From: CAZOMR01 sp964580655
GTDB taxonomy: Bacteria; RBG-13-61-14; CAZOMR01
DNA: 5,275 nt
NCBI GenBank assembly: GCA_964580655.1
Contig: CAZOMR010000227.1
Span: 1 to 5,275, forward strand
Reading direction: 5' to 3'
The notes under the pieces are model-generated. The model did not search any database, was not told where the DNA came from, and saw only the letters and a program-made list of their open reading frames with translations. Both the position numbers and the translations under genes were made by a program. Shown here piece after piece: positions 1 through 5,134 of this stretch (position 1 is its first letter; each line of letters begins with the position of its first letter).

Positions 1-66
1 GCAGAGCCCCTACGGCCGAGAATGAAAAAAGTCACCATTTATGTCGCACACCCCCACCTCCATCAT

Positions 67-81
67 TATAATATAATATAA
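67..81. repeat. AT-rich triple TATAA pentamer
   Basis: Three perfect tandem copies of TATAA lie about 145 bp upstream of clpB and contain two overlapping TATAAT hexamers (67-72 and 72-77). They could act as alternative -10 boxes or as a DNA-unwinding or bending tract. No convincing -35 hexamer lies 16-18 bp upstream (about 44-54 reads C-rich), so a promoter role is not established. What is seen is only the repeat and its position in a non-coding leader. Confidence 0.5.
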
Positions 82-85
82 GCCT

Positions 86-114
86 TTGTCCTCAGATTTC
101 AACAGCTATATATA
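86..114 (+). promoter_or_regulatory. Candidate housekeeping promoter for clpB
   Basis: TTGTCC at 86-91 and TATATA at 109-114 are separated by exactly 17 bp, the optimal spacing for a sigma-70-type promoter. The -35 box matches TTGACA in four of six positions and the -10 box matches TATAAT in four or five, depending on register. Transcription would start near 120 and leave a leader of about 105 nt before the clpB start. The AT-rich setting produces such matches easily, so this is a candidate only. Confidence 0.35.
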
Positions 115-152
115 CATTATTCCTGAAAAAATCCTTTAAAATCAATGATCCG

Positions 153-180
153 CTTGCTTTTTTGCAGATCGTGATTATCT
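153..180 (+). promoter_or_regulatory. Possible heat-shock (sigma-32-like) promoter for clpB
   Basis: CTTGCT at 153-158 followed after 14 bp by GATTATCT at 173-180 resembles a degenerate sigma-32 promoter (CTTGAA, 13-15 bp, CCCCATNT). The CTTG core and the AT.T part of the -10 box are kept, but the C-run of the -10 is missing. clpB is a classical sigma-32 gene in proteobacteria, which makes a site here plausible. The same stretch also carries a CTTGCT / AGCAAG inverted repeat (153-158 with 185-190). The match is weak. Confidence 0.22.
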
Positions 181-214
181 TTTTAGCAAGGAATTAAAAA
201 CTGATTTGAGAACC

Positions 215-219
215 AGGAG
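215..219 (+). promoter_or_regulatory. Ribosome binding site of clpB
   Basis: AGGAG sits six nucleotides upstream of the ATG at 226. This spacing supports that ATG as the start, and the encoded N-terminus (MIRFDKFT) matches the usual ClpB beginning. Confidence 0.85.
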
Positions 220-225
220 AAAAGC

Positions 226-2877
226 ATGATCAGGTTTGATAAATTCACCCTGCTGACGCAGGAGGCCATGCAAAAGGCCCACCAGATAGCCTCTGAGCAT
301 GAGCATCAGCAGGTTGACCTCGAACATCTGCTGATAGCCATGCTCGGACAGGATCAGGGTTTGACCAGGCCAATTCTGGAAAAACTGGGCGCCCGACCAG
401 AACAGGTCGCCGCAGACCTGGAGAAACAGATTGAGTCCATCCCCAGGGTTACAGGGACAGCCTCGGAGCAAGTATATGTCACGCCCAGGCTTAACAATGT
501 ACTGGAAGCGGCCCTGAGGGAGGCGGAGCGCCTGCACGATGAATATCTGAGTGCGGAACATATCCTTATTACGGCTAGCGAAGAAAAGGGTGAGGCCGGA
601 AGGATGCTCCGCGGGGAAGGCATTACCAGAGACAACATCCTCAAGGTGCTCCAGGAGATCCGAGGCTCTCAGCGCATCACGGACCAGAACCCGGAAGAAA
701 AATACCAGGCCCTTAAGCAGTATACAAATGATCTGACCGACCTTGCCGGCAAAGGAAAGCTAGACCCTGTGATAGGCCGGGATGATGAAATCAGGAGGGT
801 TATCCAGGTGCTTTCACGCCGCACCAAGAATAACCCGGTCCTGATCGGCGAGCCGGGCGTGGGAAAGACCGCTATTGTCGAGGGCATTGCCCAGAGGATA
901 GTTGCCCAGGATGTGCCGGAGGGATTGAAGGGCAAGCGCGTGGTAGCGCTCGACCTGGGAACTCTTGTCGCGGGCACAAAATACCGCGGCGAGTTCGAGG
1001 ATCGGCTCAAGGCCGTGCTCCGGGAGATCACCGATGCGAACGGTCAGATAATCCTGTTCATTGATGAGATGCATACCATTGTCGGCGCAGGTGCGGCGGA
1101 AGGGGCTATTGATGCATCTAACATGCTGAAGCCCGCGCTGGCACGCGGAGAACTCCGGTGTGTGGGCGCGACCACCCTGAACGAATACAGAAAGCACGTG
1201 GAAAAAGACGCGGCACTTGAACGCAGGTTCCAGCCAGTCTATGTGTCCGAGCCAACTATCGAGGACACTATCTCCATACTGCGCGGGATAAAAGAGAAAT
1301 ACGAGGTGCACCACGGCGTGCGCATCCAGGACAGCGCACTGGTTTCCGCGGCAGTCCTCTCGCACCGCTATATCTCAGACCGGTTTTTACCGGACAAGGC
1401 CATTGACCTCGTTGACGAGGCCGCAAGCAGACTGCGCATCGAGATTGACAGCATGCCCGTGGAGATTGATGAGCTTATGCGAAAGATGGTCCAGCTCGAG
1501 GTGGAGCGTGAGGCCCTGAAGAAGGAGAAAGATACCGCGAGCAAGGACAGGATCAAGAATGTCGAGAAGGAGATGGCCGATCTCAGGGAGCAGACCGACC
1601 GGCTCAAGGCGAAATGGACACAGGAGAAGGAGATCATCCAGAGAATCCGCTCTGCCAAGTCCAGCCTGGATGAGGCCCGCATCGCGGAGCAGAGGATGGA
1701 GAGGGAAGGCGACTATAACCAGGTGGCGGAAATCCGCTATGGTCAGGTTCCGCAGTTGGAAAAAGAGTTGAATGAGGCCAAAGTCCGGCTTTCAGAGGTT
1801 CAGAAGCAGGGCAAGATGCTGAAGGAGGAAGTCGAGCCCGAGGATGTGGCAAAGGTGGTGGCCAACTGGACAGGGATACCTGTTGCGAGGATGATGGAAG
1901 GCGAGACGAAAAAGCTTTTGCGCATGGAGAACAGGCTCTCGCAAAGGGTTGTGGGCCAGGAAGAAGCAATTCAGGCGGTATCAAGCGCGGTGCGCCGTGC
2001 CCGCTCCGGTCTGTCAGACCCCAAACGGCCGATCGGATCATTCATATTCCTCGGACCTACCGGCGTGGGAAAAACCGAAACCGCAAGAGCACTCGCAGAG
2101 TTCCTCTTTGACGACGAGCAGAACATGGTCCGGATTGACATGTCCGAATTCATGGAAAAACACTCGGTCGCAAGACTCATCGGAGCACCACCGGGATACA
2201 TAGGCTACGAAGAAGGCGGGTTCCTTACTGAGGCAGTGCGCAGAAGGCCTTACTCCGTGATACTGTTTGACGAGATAGAAAAGGCGCATCCCGAGGTGTT
2301 CAACCTCCTACTCCAGATTCTTGACGACGGCCGCCTCACTGACGGCCACGGCCGCACCGTGGACTTCAAGAACACCGTCGTGATCATGACAAGCAACATA
2401 GCAACGGAATACATCCAGCAAGTCACGGATCAGAACATCGCAAGTCCAAAGGATATGAAGGAAGTGCGGGACCAGGTGATGAACCAGATGAGGCTTCAAT
2501 TCAAGCCGGAGTTCCTGAACCGCGTGGATGACATCATCATCTTCCACAGTCTGGACAGGGAACATATAAAGGCCATCGTGGATATACAACTCCGCGAGCT
2601 CGAGGCAAGGCTTGCCGAGAAAAAGCTCGGCATCAAGCTCTCGGACCCGGCCAGAGAAATTCTGGCCGAGCAGGGCTTTGATCCACAGTTCGGCGCTCGG
2701 CCCCTGAAGCGCGTGATCCAGAAGGAACTCATGGACAAACTCGCGATGAAACTCCTTCAGGGCGAGTTCGTGGAAGGAGACACCATCATGGTAGATGAGA
2801 AAGAGGGCGCTCTATTCTTCAAAAAATTCAGCACAGAAGAAAACATTGAAAGAAAGCCTCTCAGGGCTACCGGATAA
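226..2877 (+). CDS. clpB: ATP-dependent disaggregase ClpB (Hsp104 family AAA+ chaperone)
   Basis: ClpB is a cytoplasmic hexameric AAA+ machine that, with DnaK/DnaJ/GrpE, pulls polypeptides out of aggregates by ATP-driven threading. The 883-residue product is full length for the family (E. coli about 857). An N-terminal Clp double repeat (about 1-150) is followed by NBD1 with Walker A GEPGVGKT (K214), pore-loop Y253 in KYRG, Walker B D280/E281 and arginine fingers R333/R334. The coiled-coil middle domain (about 410-530) contains the conserved Y505 region and marks ClpB rather than ClpA or ClpC. VANWTGIP (545-552) leads into NBD2, with Walker A GPTGVGKT (K616), pore loop GYIGY (Y658), Walker B D682/E683, sensor-1 N724, arginine finger R766 and sensor-2 GAR (R825). 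All catalytic residues are present. The sensor-1 strand reads TSNIAT where TSNLGS is usual. The gene appears monocistronic and faces a convergent operon; its dnaK-system partners are not in this window. Confidence 0.98.
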   Translation: MIRFDKFTLLTQEAMQKAHQIASEHEHQQVDLEHLLIAMLGQDQGLTRPILEKLGARPEQVAADLEKQIESIPRVTGTASEQVYVTPRLNNVLEAALREAERLHDEYLSAEHILITASEEKGEAGRMLRGEGITRDNILKVLQEIRGSQRITDQNPEEKYQALKQYTNDLTDLAGKGKLDPVIGRDDEIRRVIQVLSRRTKNNPVLIGEPGVGKTAIVEGIAQRIVAQDVPEGLKGKRVVALDLGTLVAGTKYRGEFEDRLKAVLREITDANGQIILFIDEMHTIVGAGAAEGAIDASNMLKPALARGELRCVGATTLNEYRKHVEKDAALERRFQPVYVSEPTIEDTISILRGIKEKYEVHHGVRIQDSALVSAAVLSHRYISDRFLPDKAIDLVDEAASRLRIEIDSMPVEIDELMRKMVQLEVEREALKKEKDTASKDRIKNVEKEMADLREQTDRLKAKWTQEKEIIQRIRSAKSSLDEARIAEQRMEREGDYNQVAEIRYGQVPQLEKELNEAKVRLSEVQKQGKMLKEEVEPEDVAKVVANWTGIPVARMMEGETKKLLRMENRLSQRVVGQEEAIQAVSSAVRRARSGLSDPKRPIGSFIFLGPTGVGKTETARALAEFLFDDEQNMVRIDMSEFMEKHSVARLIGAPPGYIGYEEGGFLTEAVRRRPYSVILFDEIEKAHPEVFNLLLQILDDGRLTDGHGRTVDFKNTVVIMTSNIATEYIQQVTDQNIASPKDMKEVRDQVMNQMRLQFKPEFLNRVDDIIIFHSLDREHIKAIVDIQLRELEARLAEKKLGIKLSDPAREILAEQGFDPQFGARPLKRVIQKELMDKLAMKLLQGEFVEGDTIMVDEKEGALFFKKFSTEENIERKPLRATG

Positions 2878-2897
2878 TATAATCATTGAACAAAGAT

Positions 2898-2936
2898 GAG
2901 GAGAGATAAAAAATGGGAATAGGAGTCAGGTCTTGA
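2898..2936 (+). other. Strong RBS with seven-codon mini-ORF, possible remnant gene start
   Basis: GAGGAG at 2898-2903 is placed nine nucleotides before an ATG at 2913, in an A-rich setting typical of a real start. The reading frame gives only MGIGVRS before TGA at 2934-2936. It begins 35 nt after the clpB stop, just where the repeat-rich spacer takes over. It may be the head of a lost gene that followed clpB, a short leader peptide, or chance. No homology can be judged from seven codons. Confidence 0.3.
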
Positions 2937-2954
2937 AAATTTAGAATTTGGATC

Positions 2955-2968
2955 GAGACTAAAGTCTC
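2955..2968. repeat. Short hairpin GAGACT-AA-AGTCTC downstream of clpB
   Basis: This is a perfect six-base inverted repeat with a two-base centre, which in RNA would form five pairs and a TAAA loop. It is the first clear hairpin after clpB, about 78 nt past the stop. No T-run follows on either strand, so it is not a canonical intrinsic terminator. It may help end or stabilise the clpB transcript, or be part of the surrounding repeat. Confidence 0.45.
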
Positions 2969-3007
2969 CCTCCAGGTTTCGCATACGCTCAACCCTCCAG
3001 GCTTCGG
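2968..3007. repeat. Direct repeat CCCTCCAGGYTTCG, two copies at 25-bp period
   Basis: Copies start at 2968 and 2993 and agree in 13 of 14 positions (T against C at the tenth). They lie between two small hairpins in the spacer between the convergent genes. The arrangement looks like part of a dispersed intergenic repeat rather than a coding remnant. The minus-strand reading frame crossing it is rich in Arg, Leu and Glu and resembles no family I recognise. Confidence 0.6.
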
Positions 3008-3014
3008 CAAGCCT
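2999..3014. repeat. Hairpin AGGCTT-CGGC-AAGCCT
   Basis: A perfect six-base-pair stem closes a four-base loop. It overlaps the second copy of the CCCTCCAGG direct repeat. Neither strand has a T-tract directly after it, so it is not a standard rho-independent terminator, although a hairpin between convergent genes can still slow polymerase or protect 3' ends. Confidence 0.5.
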
Positions 3015-3042
3015 CAACCTGCACATTCCTTTATATTTTAAA

Positions 3043-3060
3043 TTCTCTGTGTTCTCTGTG
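3043..3060. repeat. Tandem nonamer TTCTCTGTG x2
   Basis: Two perfect adjacent copies of TTCTCTGTG are followed directly by a further partial TCTG. On the other strand this reads CACAGAGAACACAGAG, a string I recall as a frequent intergenic repeat in environmental anaerobe genomes. That recollection cannot be checked here. The tandem structure itself is seen directly. Confidence 0.7.
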
Positions 3061-3065
3061 TCTGC

Positions 3066-3106
3066 TCCGCATCTGTAGGACCCTACGGGTCTGTAGGATT
3101 TGCGGA
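3066..3106 (-). repeat. Nested inverted/direct repeat at the 3' end of the MFS gene
   Basis: TCCGCA (3066-3071) and TGCGGA (3101-3106) form the outer arms of an inverted repeat directly abutting the stop codon of the minus-strand permease gene. Inside are two copies of TCTGTAGGA (3072-3080 and 3090-3098) and a GACCC-TAC-GGGTC hairpin (3079-3091). CCTAC and GTAGG arms also allow alternative pairings. It could form the 3' end structure of the operon transcript, although no U-tract follows. It could equally be a small mobile intergenic repeat that has landed at the gene end. Confidence 0.55.
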
Positions 3107-4285
3107 TTAAATGAAATGCGAAGCCCTTGCCCTGAACCATGGCCTGATGATGAATATTGCGATGATGCCTCCGGCGAGAAGCAATGCTCCGCTGAGGTCG
3201 AATGATGCGATAAATCCCATATTCTGGTTTATAAGTCCTCCGATGTTGGCGAAGATGAAGTATGATGCTGTATTCACGGTAAGTATGAATGCGTATGTTC
3301 CACCGATGCGGCGGCGAGAAAAGGTGGTTGCGGCGACCACGGGGATGAGCAGTGTGGAGAAGCTGTCGCCGAAGGTGTGCGCGAGCCTGAGTGCAAGGAA
3401 ATCCATGAATTCGTGTGCATGTCCGGAGGCGGCCTGGAAGATTCCGGAGATGACCATTGCTATTCCGAGCATAATAAGGGGTCTTGAGAGCCTGTCGTGG
3501 AGTCTTCCAGCGAAGAGTGTTATCGCGGTCATCCAGAGCGATATATAGAAGAATGCCCGGCCTACCTGTTCGGCATCCAGCCCGATGACCTCTGTCTGGA
3601 GCAGTGTATAACCTGCGTGCTCAAATCCGGAGTGGCTTGCGGTGATGGCTACAACGAAGATGAGTATCCACATCCACGCATGCCCCATGTCCTCCTTGTA
3701 TTCAAGGACTGAGAATGGAATCCCCTTGAGGCTGGGAAGCATGAGCCCTGTCAGTATGGCCAGGGCACTATAACCCGCGCCCAGCCAGAATATGACCATG
3801 ATGTCGCCCTTCCATAGATAGAGCCATCCGGAGAAATAAGCGCTGATCCCTGCGCCCATAATAGAGCCTATATTGAAGACGGCCACCTGGACGCCCCTCT
3901 GTTCAACGCCCATCTGCTTGATGAAAAGTGCGCTGATAGAGATCAGCATCAGGCTGATGGCCCCTCCGGCGAAAAGCATGAGCGCGCACATGGCCCACAG
4001 TGAGAGCGTGTGCGGCATGAGGATGTTGAAGAGCACCGCACAGGACGCGCCTGACAGAAACATTATCCTGGGATTAAGCCGGTCCGCAAGCACCCCGAGC
4101 GGAAAGATAAGAATAATAGTAGCCAGGCTGAACAATGATATAAGCACTCCAATAAGCGCGTCATTAAGCCCTGCCTGCTTGAAGAAAAGCGGGAGGAAAA
4201 GGATCATGGCCCAGTGGAAGGCGAAGATGAAAAAGTGGTTAACCGCATAGAGGAATGCCGATCGGGTCTGGGAATTCTTTGTCAT
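3107..4285 (-). CDS. Major facilitator superfamily (MFS) permease, substrate unknown
   Basis: The 392-residue product is an inner-membrane protein with about 12 hydrophobic segments, the usual size for a secondary transporter of this superfamily. Helices 1 and 2 (about 12-35 and 42-62) are followed by the MFS motif A loop, GVLADRLNPR at 64-73 with the key D68. A related loop, GRLHDRLSRP (about 260-269), begins the second half, as expected from the internal duplication. A longer, more polar central loop (about 184-202) separates the six-helix halves. It starts 12 nt after the methyltransferase gene, in the same frame, with that gene's TAA as the nearest upstream stop and no start codon between. 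The ATG at 4285 is therefore the most upstream start possible. It lacks a well-placed Shine-Dalgarno; see the hairpin at 4290-4316. Substrate and direction of transport cannot be read from the sequence. Confidence 0.9.
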   Translation of the reverse strand: MTKNSQTRSAFLYAVNHFFIFAFHWAMILFLPLFFKQAGLNDALIGVLISLFSLATIILIFPLGVLADRLNPRIMFLSGASCAVLFNILMPHTLSLWAMCALMLFAGGAISLMLISISALFIKQMGVEQRGVQVAVFNIGSIMGAGISAYFSGWLYLWKGDIMVIFWLGAGYSALAILTGLMLPSLKGIPFSVLEYKEDMGHAWMWILIFVVAITASHSGFEHAGYTLLQTEVIGLDAEQVGRAFFYISLWMTAITLFAGRLHDRLSRPLIMLGIAMVISGIFQAASGHAHEFMDFLALRLAHTFGDSFSTLLIPVVAATTFSRRRIGGTYAFILTVNTASYFIFANIGGLINQNMGFIASFDLSGALLLAGGIIAIFIIRPWFRARASHFI

Positions 4286-4289
4286 GGCG

Positions 4290-4316
4290 GGGAAAGCTTA
4301 TCCCTGTAGCTTTCCC
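4290..4316 (-). promoter_or_regulatory. Intercistronic hairpin with SD-like loop before the MFS start
   Basis: GGGAAAGCT (4290-4298) and AGCTTTCCC (4308-4316) form a perfect nine-base-pair stem around a nine-base loop. On the mRNA the loop reads ACAGGGAUA, so an SD-like AGGGA is displayed in it, and the AUG of the permease follows the 3' arm after only CGCC. The stem covers the last codons and stop of the methyltransferase gene. It may couple or limit permease translation, since unfolding by ribosomes finishing the upstream gene would change access to the start. It could also be an mRNA-stability element. The structure is seen; the function is inferred. Confidence 0.6.
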
Positions 4317-5098
4317 GCGCGGAAGGACTTGAGGTAGTTCATGCAGTATTCATCTTTTCCGAGTAGTGCCGTGGCCGTGTGGATGGTTGTCATCATTTTT
4401 TTATCCAGAGGATCGAGTATGGCGGAGTCCAGTCCACAGGCCATCAGCATGGAGACGAAGGTGCGGTTGAGAAGATTGCGGAGGGGCAGGCCGAATGATA
4501 TGTTGCTCAAGCCGCAGGTGGTCTTCAAATCGGGCCAGCGGGTCTTGATCTGGCACAGGATTTCAATGACCAGAATTCCGCTTTTATCCTCCGCGGAAAG
4601 CGCCATCACTAGCGGGTCTACGTATATATCTCCATGCGGAATGTCATGGCTGTCCGCGACCTGAACTATCTTTTCTACAACCTCTATACGATCATCCGCG
4701 GTCTTTGGAATGCCCCGGTCATCCATGCAGAGTGCCACTACCAGGGCATTGTGATCCTTCGCCAATGGCAGGATAGCCTCGGACTTGCCTTGCTCCATGG
4801 TGATGGAGTTGACCATGGGCCTGCCGTTTTTGTGCCCCTTCAGCCCGGCCTCGATCACCGCCGGGTTTGAGCTGTCCAGGCATAAGGGTTTCTCTGTGAC
4901 ATCCTGGACAACCTCAATCAGCCACTCCATGTATCCCTTCTCTCCCCCGGGGTCCGCACCCGCGTTTATGTCAATATAATCCGCACCAGCCTCGTCCTGG
5001 GCCTTGGCCTCGGTCTTGATCAAGTCAGCATCCCTCTCAAGCACAGCATCCTTGATCGCCTTGCGCGTGGCATTGATCCTCTCTCCTATGATCTGCAT
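4298..5098 (-). CDS. Methyltetrahydrofolate:corrinoid methyltransferase (AcsE/MtgA family)
   Basis: This is a cytoplasmic TIM-barrel enzyme of the pterin-binding (dihydropteroate synthase-like) family. It transfers the N5 methyl of methyl-tetrahydrofolate to the cobalt of a corrinoid protein, or the reverse. The 266 residues align by eye along the whole length with Moorella AcsE (262). Pterin-site residues fall at nearly the same numbers: D75 in CLDSSN, N97 in VNSIT, D161 in YVDPL, N199 in GLSNIS and R207. The start is the ATG at 5098, because GGAGG ends five nucleotides before it and MQIIGERIN matches the family N-terminus. A TTG at 5110 would put the SD inside the gene. AcsE (acetyl-CoA pathway), MtgA (betaine-derived methyl) and O-demethylase type II enzymes share this fold. 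No corrinoid protein or acetyl-CoA synthase gene is in view, so the subfamily is left open. It lies between a partial upstream gene and the MFS permease in a likely operon. Confidence 0.93.
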   Translation of the reverse strand: MQIIGERINATRKAIKDAVLERDADLIKTEAKAQDEAGADYIDINAGADPGGEKGYMEWLIEVVQDVTEKPLCLDSSNPAVIEAGLKGHKNGRPMVNSITMEQGKSEAILPLAKDHNALVVALCMDDRGIPKTADDRIEVVEKIVQVADSHDIPHGDIYVDPLVMALSAEDKSGILVIEILCQIKTRWPDLKTTCGLSNISFGLPLRNLLNRTFVSMLMACGLDSAILDPLDKKMMTTIHTATALLGKDEYCMNYLKSFRAGKLQG

Positions 5099-5103
5099 TC
5101 GTT

Positions 5104-5108
5104 CCTCC
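5104..5108 (-). promoter_or_regulatory. Ribosome binding site deciding the methyltransferase start
   Basis: On the minus strand GGAGG is followed by AACGA and then the ATG at 5098. A longer TTG-started reading from 5110 would translate this SD as Glu-Glu and add four residues absent from the family, so the ATG is preferred. Confidence 0.85.
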
Positions 5109-5113
5109 AATTT

Positions 5114-5134
5114 AGTTCAGAGTTCACAGTTGAT
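5114..5134. repeat. Heptamer tandem repeat AGTTSAN, block 1
   Basis: Three consecutive seven-base units read AGTTCAG, AGTTCAC and AGTTGAT. It sits just upstream of the methyltransferase RBS and overlaps the last codons of the upstream partial reading frame. A second block of the same unit lies 50 bp away at 5164-5184. Confidence 0.65.

Noticed and set aside
1..81. Open minus-stop frame from the window edge on the + strand, ending TAA at 79-81, with an internal MKKVTIYVAHPH-like start at 22
   Set aside because: It yields 26 codons from the edge or 19 from the ATG, the second half is His/Pro-rich and AT-biased, and no RBS precedes the ATG. It could be the very end of an upstream gene, but there is too little to support a call.
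1..225. CIRCE (HrcA) operator upstream of clpB
   Set aside because: No TTAGCACTC / GAGTGCTAA pair or near match is present. The only inverted repeat noticed (CTTGCT/AGCAAG) differs from it.
793..810. Internal AGGAGG with in-frame GTG (codon 195) as a start for a short ClpB isoform
   Set aside because: The known short form starts near residue 149, before NBD1. Codon 195 would remove the start of NBD1, and AGGAGG merely encodes the conserved Arg-Arg of the family motif.
814..1365. Long antisense reading frame inside clpB (183 codons)
   Set aside because: It lies wholly opposite a highly conserved coding region, has no recognisable domain, and its composition follows from codon bias of clpB. 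Other antisense frames in clpB are rejected for the same reason.
2955..3014. Intrinsic terminator of clpB
   Set aside because: The hairpins at 2955-2968 and 2999-3014 are not followed by a T-run on either strand, so a terminator call is not supported.
3043..3098. CRISPR-like array
   Set aside because: Repeat units are only nine bases, there are two copies each, and spacers are absent or irregular. There are no cas genes in the window.
2883..3140. Minus-strand 85-codon frame across the spacer
   Set aside because: It runs through short direct and inverted repeats and overlaps the permease 3' end. Its Arg/Glu/Leu-rich sequence is typical of translated intergenic repeats.
3111..3548. Plus-strand frame of 145 codons opposite the MFS gene
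   Set aside because: It is the complement of a well-supported membrane-protein gene and has no domain of its own.
5099..5110. TTG at 5110 as start of the methyltransferase
   Set aside because: It would place the GGAGG ribosome binding site inside the coding region and add four residues before the family-typical MQIIGERIN.
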